From assembly GCA_037045045.1 (NCBI GenBank), contig JBAOHL010000005.1:682001-746000 (forward strand): a stretch of DNA of 64,000 bases, given 5' to 3'. This DNA comes from Phosphoribacter sp037045045 (lineage in GTDB: Bacteria; Actinomycetota; Actinomycetes; Actinomycetales; Dermatophilaceae). Position 1 is the stretch's first letter, and each line of letters starts with the position of its first letter. Under the pieces are notes generated by a model. The model was not told the DNA's origin. It made no database searches and was given only the letters and a program-made list of their open reading frames with translations. This document shows positions 37,040 through 45,793 of this stretch, in pieces. Position numbers and translations under genes: made by a program.

Positions 37040-37966
37040 CGATCCTCGCGGGCCGCCGCCCTCGGCAGTCCCCGAGAGCCGGTCGAGGTCGTCCCGAGTG
37101 ATCAGCGTCGACGTACTGGCCCGCTGAGCGGCGCACCATCGAGCGGCGACCTGCCCGCGGAGCACCGACTGTTCGAGGCTCAACCCCTGCAGGACGTGCG
37201 AGGTGAGCACCCCCACGGCGAGGGCGTCCCCGGCACCGTTGGTGTCGACGACGGCCAGGTCCGACGGCGGAGCGGGGTACGTCCGCCACCCCTGTGCATC
37301 CGCCACCCCGCACCCCTGCGCGCCCATCCCCACGACGACGAGCAACCCGGGGTTCACGTCCCGCAAGGCCTCGGCCACCAGGCGCGGCCCGCCGACGTTG
37401 GCCGCCGAGAAGAACGCGACATCGGCCGCGACGACGAAGTCGGCCCGGTAGGCATCCCGCGGATCGGCCAGGTCCTGCAGGTCGACGGCGACGACGGCCC
37501 CGCCCGAGCGCGCCGCCGGCAGCAGCAGGCGGGCCCAGTTCGCGATGTTGACGTGGACGAGCCGGGCCGAGCGCACGACCTCGTATGCCGCGTCTGGCGG
37601 GGTCGCGTTCAGGTGGCCGGCGCCGTCGTAGAAGTTCTTCCGCGACCCGTCGGTGCCCATCACGTTGACCGACCGGGCGGTCCCGACGGGATCGACCCAC
37701 AACCCGTGCAGGTCGATCCCGTCGTGCTCGAGCTCGGCCCGGACCATCGCACCGGCCCAGTCGTCCCCGACCGTCCCGATGAAGCCGGTGCGCCAGCCGA
37801 GCTGGGCGTAGCCGCGCGCGGCATACCCACCGGCTTGACCGACGTAGTCGCGGTTCTCGGTGAAGTTCGCCTCGCGAGACCAGTCGACGTCCGCGCCGGG
37901 CAGGTAGACGTTGGTGTCGATGCCGACGTTGCCGACGACGACGACGTCGAGGGCTGGCCGGGTCAT
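37028..37966 (-). CDS. PfkB/ribokinase family sugar kinase
   Basis: A 312-residue carbohydrate kinase of the ribokinase superfamily. It has the N-terminal VVVGNVGIDTNVYLP strand, the GGYAARGYAQLGWRTGFIGTVG signature region and the C-terminal DTNGAGDALAVGVL motif with the catalytic Asp and anion hole. The substrate cannot be told from sequence; ribose, fructose or a nucleoside are possible. It lies next to metY but no functional link is apparent. Confidence 0.85.
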   Translation of the reverse strand: MTRPALDVVVVGNVGIDTNVYLPGADVDWSREANFTENRDYVGQAGGYAARGYAQLGWRTGFIGTVGDDWAGAMVRAELEHDGIDLHGLWVDPVGTARSVNVMGTDGSRKNFYDGAGHLNATPPDAAYEVVRSARLVHVNIANWARLLLPAARSGGAVVAVDLQDLADPRDAYRADFVVAADVAFFSAANVGGPRLVAEALRDVNPGLLVVVGMGAQGCGVADAQGWRTYPAPPSDLAVVDTNGAGDALAVGVLTSHVLQGLSLEQSVLRGQVAARWCAAQRASTSTLITRDDLDRLSGTAEGGGPRGSSPA

Positions 37967-37989
37967 CGATCCACTATGGCACCGCGTCG

Positions 37990-38040
37990 GCAGCTACGCC
38001 CCGGCGGCAGCTACGCCCCGGCGGCAGTTACGCCCCGGCG
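37990..38040 (-). repeat. 17-bp tandem repeat (three copies) across the metY stop
   Basis: Three 17-bp units at 37990, 38007 and 38024 abut. The metY TAA (38028-38030) lies in the third; the others carry TAG at the same place in the unit. The period is not a multiple of three, so the extra copies are not an in-frame extension. Confidence 0.92.
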
Positions 38041-39350
38041 GCCGCCGCGAAGCCCTGGTCGAGGTCGGCGAGGATGTCGTCGATGTGCTCGATGCCGACG
38101 GCCAGGCGTACCAGGCCGGGGGTGACGCCGGCGGCGAGCCGGTCGGCGTCGGGGCCCTGCGAGTGGGTCGTCGAGGCGGGGTGGATGACGAGGGAGCGCA
38201 CGTCGCCGATGTTCGCCACGTGCGAGTGCAGGCTCAGCCCCTCGACGAACCGTTTGCCGGCCTCCAGCCCACCGGCGATCTCGAACGCGAGGACCGCGCC
38301 GGAGCCCTGCGGGCAGTACTTCTGGGCCTTGGCGTACTGGTCGCTGTCCGGCAGCGAGGCCCAGCGCACCGACTCGACCTGGGGGTGGCCCTGCAGGTAG
38401 TCGGCGACCTTGCGGGTGTTGTCGAGGTGGCGTTCCAGGCGCAGGCTGAGGGTCTCGACGCCCTGGGCGATGAGGAAGGCGTTGAACGGCGAGATCGCCG
38501 GGCCCAGGTCGCGCAGCAGCTGGACCCGGGCCTTGAGGATGAAGGCGAGGTTGGCCCCGAGCGCCGAGCCGACGCCGAGGTCGCGGGCGAAGACCAGCCC
38601 GTGGTAGCTCTCTTCCGGCGTGTTGTAGTTCGGGAACTTCGCCGGGTCGGCACCGAAGTCGAACGTCCCACCGTCGACGATGACCCCGCCGATCGACGTG
38701 CCGTGACCGCCGAGGTACTTCGTCGCCGAGTGCACGACGATGTCCGCGCCCCACTCCAGCGGCCGGGTGAGGTAGGGCGTGGCGACGGTGTTGTCGACGA
38801 CGAGCGGCACCCCGACCGAGTGGGCCAGGCCGGAGACCGCCTCGATGTCGAGGATCTCGACCTTGGGGTTGGCGATGGTCTCGCCGTAGAGCAGCTTGGT
38901 GTTCGGCCGGATCGCCGAGCGCCAGGACTCGAGGTCGTTGGGGTCCTCGACGAAGCTCACCTGGATACCGAGCTTGGGCAGGGTGAACTTCAGCAGGTTG
39001 ACCGTGCCGCCGTAGAGGCTAGGGCTGGCGACGACGTGGTCGCCGGCCTCGGCGATGTTGAGGATGGCCAGGGTCTCGGCTGCCTGCCCGGACGCGACGA
39101 GCAGGGCGCCGACGCCGCCCTCGAGCGAGGCGATCCGCTGCTCGACGGCATCCTGGGTGGGGTTCATGATCCGGGTGTAAATGTTGCCGAACTCGCTGAG
39201 CGCGAAGAGATTCGCCGCGTGGTCGGTGTCCTTGAAGACGTAGGACGTCGTCTGGTAGATCGGCAGCGCGCGGGCTCCGGTCGTCGGGTCGGCCGCCTGG
39301 CCGGCGTGCACCTGGCGGGTCTCGAAGGCCCAGGACGTGGGGTCGCTCAT
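38028..39350 (-). CDS. metY: O-acetylhomoserine sulfhydrylase MetY
   Basis: PLP-dependent enzyme that makes homocysteine from O-acetylhomoserine and sulfide. At 440 residues it has the expected length. It starts WAFETRQVHAGQAADPTTGARALPIYQTTSY (quoted across the family start). The cofactor pocket has GALLVASGQAAETLAI, and the PLP lysine is in VVHSATKYLGGHGT. A SAM-IV riboswitch precedes it. Its substrate comes from MetX at 27.5-28.7 kb. The very end of the gene is part of a 17-bp tandem repeat. Confidence 0.95.
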   Translation of the reverse strand: MSDPTSWAFETRQVHAGQAADPTTGARALPIYQTTSYVFKDTDHAANLFALSEFGNIYTRIMNPTQDAVEQRIASLEGGVGALLVASGQAAETLAILNIAEAGDHVVASPSLYGGTVNLLKFTLPKLGIQVSFVEDPNDLESWRSAIRPNTKLLYGETIANPKVEILDIEAVSGLAHSVGVPLVVDNTVATPYLTRPLEWGADIVVHSATKYLGGHGTSIGGVIVDGGTFDFGADPAKFPNYNTPEESYHGLVFARDLGVGSALGANLAFILKARVQLLRDLGPAISPFNAFLIAQGVETLSLRLERHLDNTRKVADYLQGHPQVESVRWASLPDSDQYAKAQKYCPQGSGAVLAFEIAGGLEAGKRFVEGLSLHSHVANIGDVRSLVIHPASTTHSQGPDADRLAAGVTPGLVRLAVGIEHIDDILADLDQGFAAAAGA

Positions 39351-39433
39351 GGGACGTGCCTTCCTGCTCGAAACGGCGAAGCGGTATGCCGCGCCGTCGG
39401 TGGTGCGGGAGCCGGGTGACTCCGCGCTTGCCG

Positions 39434-39533
39434 TCGCCAGGTGGCGGCGGCCAGGTCTTCACCCGGGGCACCCCACCGCGGAGGAGGGTTGCCGGCCAGC
39501 GAGCCGGGGCTTGACGCTGACGCTCATGACCTG
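39434..39533 (-). ncRNA. SAM-IV riboswitch controlling metY
   Basis: Minus strand order: GGTCATGAGCGTCAGCGTC, AAGCCCCGGCTCGCTGG, CCGGCAACCCTCC, GCGGTGGGGTGCCCCGGG, then GACC closing the stem. It is nearly the same as the leader of metX. About 85 bp separate it from the metY ATG. Ends are approximate. The rest of the spacer to 39738 shows no gene. Confidence 0.9.
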
Positions 39534-39738
39534 GCGCGACGGTACGCCCCCGACGCCGTGCGACACGTCGATGTCTCTCATCATGGGACGTGAATCCCGC
39601 AGCGCGAGCGCGCCTACGCCCCCGCACGGGGCCAAGCCGGCATACCGGGCAGCCGCGACCCCCGGGCGTGTCGCCCTGGTCCGGCCCTGTGCCCTCGCGG
39701 GACGCCCGATGGGCTGCCCGGAGTGATTGACTGGGCCG

Positions 39739-40176
39739 ATGAGCACCGACCGCGCGTACGCGCCCGGCCCCGCGGGGTGGGTGCGCGACCACGTCGAGGC
39801 GATCCTCGCAGCCGGCGACACGAGTGTCGTCTCGATGCCCGGCATCAGGGTCATCCTCGTGAGCATGCGGGGTCGCAGGAGCGGGGCCATCCGAAAAGTG
39901 CCGCTGATCCGGGTCGAAGACAGCGGTCGGTATGCCGCCTTGGGCAGTCAGGGCGGTAGTCCCCGTGACCCGCAGTGGGTCTCCAACTTCCGCGCCGATC
40001 CAGACGTCGAGGTCCTCGACGGTCGGCAGTCGCGCCCGATGAGGGCGCGGGAACTCTCCGGCGCCGAGCGAGCGATCTGGTGGGATCGGGCGGTGGCTGC
40101 CTTCCCCGACTTCGCCGACTACCAGCGACGGACCGATCGGCAGATCCCGGTCTTCGTGCTCGAGCCGCGGCCCTAG
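39739..40176 (+). CDS. Ddn-like F420-binding nitroreductase family protein
   Basis: A 145-residue split beta-barrel protein of the deazaflavin-dependent (Ddn/DUF385) family. Family segments are VILVSMRGRRSGAIRKVPLIRVEDSGRYAALGSQGG, shown here by its parts RGRRSGAIRKVPL and ALGSQGGSPRDPQW, then NFRADPDVEV and WWDRAVAAFPDFADYQ. ATG 39739 is preferred; a TTG at 39727 is possible. It probably binds F420, but the substrate is unknown. Confidence 0.85.
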   Translation: MSTDRAYAPGPAGWVRDHVEAILAAGDTSVVSMPGIRVILVSMRGRRSGAIRKVPLIRVEDSGRYAALGSQGGSPRDPQWVSNFRADPDVEVLDGRQSRPMRARELSGAERAIWWDRAVAAFPDFADYQRRTDRQIPVFVLEPRP

Positions 40177-40566
40177 GTCCACGCCGACGGCGCCCACCTG
40201 TGATTGTGCAGCGGTGGTGGGTTGAACGTCGTGGCGAAGATGGGCCGGTCGTCCGGCATACCGCGCCCCCTGCGCACGGCATACCGGACGACCGATGGTC
40301 CCCCCGCCGAGTTCCGATCCCTTGTCCCTAGGGGCCGGCACTCGCCGTCTCGTCCTGTGGCCTTACGCACGGGAGGACCCCCCGCGCCACGCTCAGATAC
40401 GCCAGTACGTGTGACCTGCGTCATACCCCAGGTCACTGTCGACGGAGCCCAGTGCGGCGCTTCGCGACACCGGCACGAGGGCAGCCGGTCGGACGGGCCG
40501 AGGCCGCGTCCAGAACACGACGGTGCCCACCGCCGACGTGGCGATGGGCACCGGGGGCGGTGTCGG
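40177..40566. other. 390-bp spacer with a GTGACCT inverted repeat
   Basis: No gene is supported. GTGACCT (40411-40417) and AGGTCAC (40430-40436) form a perfect 7-bp inverted repeat with a 12-nt loop. It could be a terminator for the minus-strand gene ending at 40567 or a protein site. The longer word GTGACCTGYGTMAY recurs at 41276, upstream of the same gene. Confidence 0.5.
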
Positions 40567-41154
40567 TCAGACGCCGACCAGGTCCTGCTCCACCTCGAGC
40601 GAGGCCTGGCGGGCCGTGCTCGCATGGCGCAGGCCGAGCAGGCCGAGGATGAGCATGACGCCCGCCGCGACGAACGCACCGATTCCGGCGATGCCGGCGA
40701 TCTTGCCCATCGTGCCGAACGCGTAGGCGTTGAGCAGCAAGCCACGCAAGGTGCTGCCCATGAAGAGGGTCTGACGCAGGTCACCGAGGGCGGCCACCTT
40801 GGCGGGGTCGGCGTTCTTGTCGGCCTTGAGCTGGTTGTACTGCGCGCTGACCTCGGAGTACGTCTGGTTGTTCGACGACTTGTTCATGTGCACGAGGATG
40901 TAGTGGTCGGCGTAGGCCCGGGCCTGCTCGCCGGTCGTCATCGGCTGACCCGCGTACTCCTGCAGGTAGGGCTTGATTAGCGGGTCCTCGATGGCCGGGC
41001 CCGCGGGCATGGTGATGTGTTGGTCGGCCAGCTGGGTCTTGACCTGGTCGGCGACGAAACCGCTGGCGTACGTCAGCAGCCCCGCCGCGACGAGGAAGAC
41101 GGCCGCGAGCACCAGGCCGGTCCAGGAAATGAGCTTGTCGAGTGTTGAGCGCAT
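40567..41154 (-). CDS. Hypothetical two-helix membrane protein
   Basis: A 195-residue protein I do not recognise by name. A membrane helix at about 11-32 (GLVLAAVFLVAAGLLTYASGF) is followed by an extracytoplasmic region of about 100 residues with ITMPAGPAIEDPLIKPYL and EQARAYADHYILVHMNKS. A second membrane helix lies at about 150-178 (AFGTMGKIAGIAGIGAFVAAG). Similar aromatic-acid exporter neighbours are not present. ATG 41154 has AAAGG at good spacing. The extracellular domain may be a sensor or scaffold; nothing more can be said. Confidence 0.75.
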   Translation of the reverse strand: MRSTLDKLISWTGLVLAAVFLVAAGLLTYASGFVADQVKTQLADQHITMPAGPAIEDPLIKPYLQEYAGQPMTTGEQARAYADHYILVHMNKSSNNQTYSEVSAQYNQLKADKNADPAKVAALGDLRQTLFMGSTLRGLLLNAYAFGTMGKIAGIAGIGAFVAAGVMLILGLLGLRHASTARQASLEVEQDLVGV

Positions 41155-41342
41155 CGGAGTGCCTTTCGCCCCGGCTCGTGGCCGGCCCTTGTCTTCGGTT
41201 GGTGACCCTTCCAGGCTGCGTCGGTATGCCGCCGAGTACCGGGCCGAAGGTCCCGATAGTTGAGCGTTTGACCATGTGACCTGTGTAACGCCTGTGATGT
41301 GCCCGTGCCCAGGGTGCGAGCGCACGCCCCCCGATCGGTCGA

Positions 41343-41786
41343 TCAGGCCGACCTCGCCTGGGCCTGAAGCCCTGGATCCGGCAGCTGCCAGATCGCCTCG
41401 CGCGTCGCGACGACGACGCCGGCCAGGCGAAGGCGGCGCGAGCGGCATACCGTCTGGGCCGCATCCCGCCACAGCTCGTCGTGGTCGGTCGTGCGGGGGG
41501 CCCCGGGTCGGGCGACGACGACGACGAGCGATCCGTCGGGGACTTGTTCGGCCAGGACGCGGGCGAAGGGGTCGATCGTCTCGCGCCGCTCGTCGGGGGT
41601 GCTGGCGCTGACGGCGGTCACCGCGCACGGCTGCATGAGCCGGTCGGCCGGCCCACAGAGCCAGACGTAGAGGACGCCCTCGTCGCGGCTGGCCTCGGTG
41701 ACGACGAGGTCGACCAGATTGACGAGGACGTCCGGGTCGGTGACCGCTCGGGTCGGCCAATCGGGGGGCAGGTCGTCGAAGGACAT
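41343..41786 (-). CDS. Hypothetical cytoplasmic protein
   Basis: A 147-residue protein with no recognised motif. It begins MSFDDLPPDWPTRAVTDPDVLVNLVDLVV, here described rather than assigned. An alpha/beta pattern follows, with GVLYVWLCGPADRLMQP, SLVVVVARPGAPRTTDHDELW and a C-terminal LRLAGVVVATREAIWQLP. The predicted fold is soluble. The codon pattern looks like a real gene. Its neighbours do not suggest a function. Confidence 0.7.
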   Translation of the reverse strand: MSFDDLPPDWPTRAVTDPDVLVNLVDLVVTEASRDEGVLYVWLCGPADRLMQPCAVTAVSASTPDERRETIDPFARVLAEQVPDGSLVVVVARPGAPRTTDHDELWRDAAQTVCRSRRLRLAGVVVATREAIWQLPDPGLQAQARSA

Positions 41787-41865
41787 GCCCTCAGAGTGGC
41801 GCGCTGGGGTTCAGGGCCGCTGGAGTTGTCCCCAGGCGTGCCGTGCGCGACGCTCGAGCACCCAC

Positions 41866-41899
41866 ACCTGGGGACCTCATCGTGATGGGGTCCCCAGGT
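41866..41899 (-). terminator. Terminator-like hairpin after nrdJ
   Basis: ACCTGGGGACC (41866-41876) pairs perfectly with GGTCCCCAGGT (41889-41899), an 11-bp stem with a 12-nt loop. It lies 13 bp past the nrdJ stop codon. Confidence 0.75.
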
Positions 41900-41911
41900 T
41901 GGCGATGCTGT

Positions 41912-44839
41912 TCAGCTGCAGCCGCTCGTGCTGCCGCAGCCTTCGCAGACGTAGCACGACCCGGCCGGGCGCATCCTCGTCCCACACGTCATGCACATCG
42001 GGGCGTCGGCGACCTTGCCCTGGAACTTCGTCAGCAGGTCCTGCGAGGAGTGCACGCCGGCACCGACTTCCCGAGCTGAGGCGGCACCCGCCCCGGAGCG
42101 GACTTCCGCGGAATGGTCCGGGCCCTTCTCCGGAGCGCCCGCGCCGGCCGACCCACCCGCCGACTTGTCCGGCACGTGTGGCGTGGGCCGGACGACCGAC
42201 TGCGCCGAGGACACCAGCTGGTCGGCGATCTCCTCCCGCGAGGGCTCCGGGGCGGCATACGAGCCTGTCTCGAGATGACGCGCCCGCTCCGCCGCGGTGT
42301 AGATGCCCATGAACGAGCGGGTCTCGAAGTCGAGGTAGTCCAAGGCCAGCCGCCGGAAGACGTAGTCCATGATCGACTGCGCCATCCGCACGTCGGGGTC
42401 GTCGGTCGGCCCGGCCGGCTCGAACCTCAGGTTGGTGAACTTCTCGACGAAGGTCTCCAACGGCACGCCGTACTGCAGGGCGATGGAGATCGCCAAGGCG
42501 AAGGAGTCCATGACCCCGGCCAGCGTCGAGCCCTGCTTGCCGAGCTTGAGGAAGATCTCGCCCAGGCCGTCGTCGGGGTAGGACCCCGCGGTGAGGTAGC
42601 CCTCCGCGCCGCCGACCGAGAACGAGACGGTCTGCGAAGGCCGGCGCTTGGGCAGCCGCTTGCGCACCGGCCGGAACTCGACGACCCGCTCGACCTTGGG
42701 CTCGGCCTCGACCGCCGCGGTGGCCTTGTCGGCCTTGGCGTCGGACAGCGGCTGACCGACCTTGCAGTTGTCCCGGTAGACCGCGAGCGCCTTGAGGCCG
42801 AGCTTCCAGCCCTGGGTGTAGACCTCGGCGATCTCCTCGACGGTCGCCGTCTCGGGCAGGTTGACGGTCTTGGAGATCGCCCCGGACAGGAACGGCTGGC
42901 AGGCCGCCATCATCCGCACGTGCCCCATCGGCGAGATCGCCCGAGTGCCCATCGCGCAGTCGAAGACCTCGTAGTGCTCGGGCCGCAGGCCGGGGGCGTC
43001 GATGACGTGCCCCTGGTCGGCGATGTACTCGACGATCGCCTCGATCTGCTCCTGCTGGTAGCCGAGCTTGGCCAACGCCCGCGGGATGGTGAGGTTGACG
43101 ATCTGCATCGACCCGCCGCCGACGAGCTTCTTGAACTTCACCAACGAGAAGTCCGGCTCGATGCCCGTGGTGTCGCAATCCATCATGAAGCCGATGGTCC
43201 CGGTCGGGGCGAGCACCGAGGCCTGGGCATTGCGGAACCCGTTGGCCACGCCGAGACGCAGGACGTCGGCCCACGCCACGGTCGCCGCTCGGTGGATGTC
43301 GCCGTCCATGGTGTCGAGCGTGCGCACGGCGTCGTTGGCGCCCTGGTGCTTGCGCATGACCCGCTGGTGGGCCTGCTCGTTGCGGGCGTACCCGGCATAC
43401 GGGCCGACCACCCCGGCCAGCTCCGCGGAGCGCTTGTATGCCGCGCCGGTGAGCAGGCTGGTGATCGTCGCGGCGAGCGCGCGCCCGCCGTCGGAGTCGT
43501 AGCCGTGCCCGGTGGCCATGAGCAGTGCACCGAGGTTGGCATAGCCGATGCCGAGCTGGCGGTAGTCGCGGGTGGTCGCCGCGATCGACTCGGTGGGGAA
43601 GTCGGCGAAGCAGATGGAGATGTCCATCGCCGTGATGACCAGCTCGACGACCTTCTGGAATGCCGCGACGTCGAACGTGTCGTCCTCGCGCAGGAATTTC
43701 AGCAGGTTGAGCGAGGCGAGGTTGCACGAGGAGTTGTCCAGCGACATGTACTCCGAGCACGGGTTGCTCGCGGTGATGCGGCCGGTTTCGGGGTTGGTGT
43801 GCCAGTCGTTGATGGTGTCGTCGTACTGAATGCCCGGGTCGGCGCACTCCCAGGCCGCGGTGGCCATCCGGTCGAATAGCGACCGGGCGTCGACCTCGCG
43901 CAGGACCTCGCCGGTCTTGCGGCCGCGCAGCCCGAACGTCGTGCCGTTCTCCACCGCGCGCATGAACTCGTCGGAGACGCGGACCGAGTTGTTGGCGTTC
44001 TGATACTGCACGGAGACGATATCCGCGCCGCCGAGGTCCATATCGAACCCGGCGTCGCGTAGCGCCCGGATCTTGTCCTCTTCGCGCGCCTTCGTGTCGA
44101 TGAACTCCTCGATATCGGGGTGGTCGACGTCGAGGACGACCATCTTGGCCGCCCGCCGGGTCGCTCCCCCGGACTTGATGGTGCCGGCGGAGGCGTCGGC
44201 GCCGCGCATGAACGACACCGGCCCGGAGGCCGTGCCCCCCGAGGAGAGCAGCTCGCTGGAGGCCCGGATCCGGCTGAGGTTGAGGCCGGCACCGGAGCCG
44301 CCCTGGAAGATCTTGCCCTCCTCGCGGTACCACCCGAGGATCGAGTCCATCGAGTCGTCGACGGAGAGAATGAAGCACGCCGACACCTGCTGCGGCGAAC
44401 TCGTGCCGACGTTGAACCACACCGGGGAGTTGAACGAGAACACCTGGTGCAGCAGGGCGTAGGTCAGCTCGTGCTCGAACAGCTCGGCGTCCTCGTCGGA
44501 GCCGAAGTAGCCGAATTCCTTGCCCGCCCTGACGTAGGTGAGCACGACCCGGTCGATGAGCTGGCGCAGCGAGTGCTCGCGGGCCGGCGTGCCGAGGGCG
44601 CCGCGGAAGTACTTCGTCGTGACGATCGCGCCGGCGTTGACCGACCAGAAGTCCGGGAACTCCACGCCACGCTGCTCGAAGATCGTCTCGCCGCTCTTCC
44701 AGTTCGTCTGCACGACGTCGCGCCGCTCCCAGGTCACCTCGTCGTACGGGTGCACACCCGGGGTCGTGGAGATGCGCTCGACCTTGACCCCCTTGCCGCC
44801 CTTGCGGCGGGCGCCGGACCGGTTCGCGGTTTCCGTCAT
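41912..44839 (-). CDS. nrdJ: Class II (adenosylcobalamin-dependent) ribonucleotide reductase
   Basis: Oxygen-independent reductase making deoxyribonucleotides with a cobalamin radical. From ATG 44839 it has 975 residues; the longer open frame upstream overlaps nrdR and is rejected. Visible motifs are SPQQVSACFILSVDDSMDSIL, the NPCSEYMSLDNSSCNLASLN active-site loop and APTGTIGFMMDCDTTGIEPDF. The C-terminal zinc-binding tail has CMTCGTRM and CYVCEGCGSTSGCS. It follows nrdR in an operon. I saw no cobalamin riboswitch in the leader. Confidence 0.96.
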   Translation of the reverse strand: MTETANRSGARRKGGKGVKVERISTTPGVHPYDEVTWERRDVVQTNWKSGETIFEQRGVEFPDFWSVNAGAIVTTKYFRGALGTPAREHSLRQLIDRVVLTYVRAGKEFGYFGSDEDAELFEHELTYALLHQVFSFNSPVWFNVGTSSPQQVSACFILSVDDSMDSILGWYREEGKIFQGGSGAGLNLSRIRASSELLSSGGTASGPVSFMRGADASAGTIKSGGATRRAAKMVVLDVDHPDIEEFIDTKAREEDKIRALRDAGFDMDLGGADIVSVQYQNANNSVRVSDEFMRAVENGTTFGLRGRKTGEVLREVDARSLFDRMATAAWECADPGIQYDDTINDWHTNPETGRITASNPCSEYMSLDNSSCNLASLNLLKFLREDDTFDVAAFQKVVELVITAMDISICFADFPTESIAATTRDYRQLGIGYANLGALLMATGHGYDSDGGRALAATITSLLTGAAYKRSAELAGVVGPYAGYARNEQAHQRVMRKHQGANDAVRTLDTMDGDIHRAATVAWADVLRLGVANGFRNAQASVLAPTGTIGFMMDCDTTGIEPDFSLVKFKKLVGGGSMQIVNLTIPRALAKLGYQQEQIEAIVEYIADQGHVIDAPGLRPEHYEVFDCAMGTRAISPMGHVRMMAACQPFLSGAISKTVNLPETATVEEIAEVYTQGWKLGLKALAVYRDNCKVGQPLSDAKADKATAAVEAEPKVERVVEFRPVRKRLPKRRPSQTVSFSVGGAEGYLTAGSYPDDGLGEIFLKLGKQGSTLAGVMDSFALAISIALQYGVPLETFVEKFTNLRFEPAGPTDDPDVRMAQSIMDYVFRRLALDYLDFETRSFMGIYTAAERARHLETGSYAAPEPSREEIADQLVSSAQSVVRPTPHVPDKSAGGSAGAGAPEKGPDHSAEVRSGAGAASAREVGAGVHSSQDLLTKFQGKVADAPMCMTCGTRMRPAGSCYVCEGCGSTSGCS

Positions 44840-44922
44840 GGTTGTAGGCCTCCCTATGACCTCGTGCGTCTGGACTCTCTCATCGACCACCGACAGCCCG
44901 GCGGGCTGTGGCGGGGTGCTGC

Positions 44923-45462
44923 TCAGGTATGCCGCGGGCCCGGGATTCCCGGGTCGCGGGCGGTGTCGGGCGGGTCGGCGTCGGACTCTGCGCTGCCCCG
45001 AGGCGTCCCGGCCGCGTCGCGTTCGGCGCGCAGCAGGGTGATCGCGTCCTCGAAGTCCGCGAGGCTCTCGAAGGCCCGGTAGACCGACGCGAAGCGCAGG
45101 TAGGCGACCTCGTCGAGCTCGCGCAGCGGTTCGAGCACAGCGAGGCCGACCTCGTGCGCCTCGACCTCGGCGCTGCCCTGCGCCCGGACCTGCTCCTCGA
45201 CGCGCTGAGCCAACCGGGCGAGTTGATCCTCGGTCACCGGGCGTCCCTGACAGGCCTTGCGGACCCCGACGAGGACCTTGCCGCGACTGAACGGCTCGGT
45301 GGCCCCCGATCGCTTGAGCACCGACAGGCTCGCCGTCTCGACCGTCGTGAAACGCCGACCGCACTGCGGGCATTGCCGCCGACGGCGGATCGCCAAACCG
45401 TCGTCGGCGGTGCGCGAGTCGATCACTCGGGAGTCGGTATGCCGGCAGAACGGGCAGTGCAT
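44923..45462 (-). CDS. nrdR: NrdR, ribonucleotide reductase repressor
   Basis: ATP/dATP-sensing repressor of ribonucleotide reductase genes. From ATG 45462 it has 179 residues. An N-terminal zinc ribbon (MHCPFCRHTDSRVIDSR and RRQCPQCGRRFTT, four cysteines) is followed by an ATP-cone domain (LKRSGATEPFSRGKVLVGVRKAC). The last 25 residues are an acidic, Pro-rich tail. It is the first gene of the nrdR-nrdJ operon, and two NrdR-box-like sites lie upstream. Confidence 0.96.
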   Translation of the reverse strand: MHCPFCRHTDSRVIDSRTADDGLAIRRRRQCPQCGRRFTTVETASLSVLKRSGATEPFSRGKVLVGVRKACQGRPVTEDQLARLAQRVEEQVRAQGSAEVEAHEVGLAVLEPLRELDEVAYLRFASVYRAFESLADFEDAITLLRAERDAAGTPRGSAESDADPPDTARDPGIPGPRHT

Positions 45463-45576
45463 GTCGGCCTCCCTCCCCGGTGATCGATCCGATGCGGCGA
45501 CGTCCGCTGTGGACAACACGGTGGATGACCCGGGCTGCCGTGTGGACGTCCTGTGGGTAAGTATCCCATCCTTGTG

Positions 45577-45624
45577 GACTACATGTGGATGACTTACACC
45601 GATGTAACTACTAGATGTGGTGGT
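45577..45624 (-). promoter_or_regulatory. Paired NrdR-box-like sites
   Basis: Two related words, ACTACATGTGGAT (from 45578) and ACTAGATGTGGT (from 45610), start 32 bp apart, about three helical turns. They lie in an AT-richer patch 115-160 bp upstream of nrdR. NrdR boxes normally occur in such pairs, so autoregulation is inferred. Confidence 0.6.
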
Positions 45625-45673
45625 TACTCTAAGCCCGGGCGACGCAGGGCTGTCAAGGGGTCTCGGACGAGAA

Positions 45674-45705
45674 AACCGTCCGCCTCCGGCGAGAGGCGGA
45701 CGGTT
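45674..45705. terminator. Perfect 13-bp stem terminator hairpin
   Basis: AACCGTCCGCCTC (45674-45686) pairs perfectly with GAGGCGGACGGTT (45693-45705) around a 6-nt loop. It lies 89 bp past the stop of the minus-strand LysM gene; flanking GAGAA/TTCTC gives it A/T-rich edges on both strands. Confidence 0.85.
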
Positions 45706-45793
45706 CTCCTGACCCGGAGAGGGTCGGCGGCCACGGGGTCGAAGCGTGGACGCCGTCGGTGGGCCGGACGCGGACGCGGAGACCGGCAGACGG

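Noticed and set aside
40173..40784. Minus-strand gene across the spacer at 40.2-40.6 kb
   Set aside because: The frame runs into the real membrane protein gene in a different phase and has no motif or good codon pattern.
45463..45673. Cobalamin riboswitch before nrdR-nrdJ
   Set aside because: I looked for the conserved B12-box and found none; the NrdR-like boxes explain the region better.
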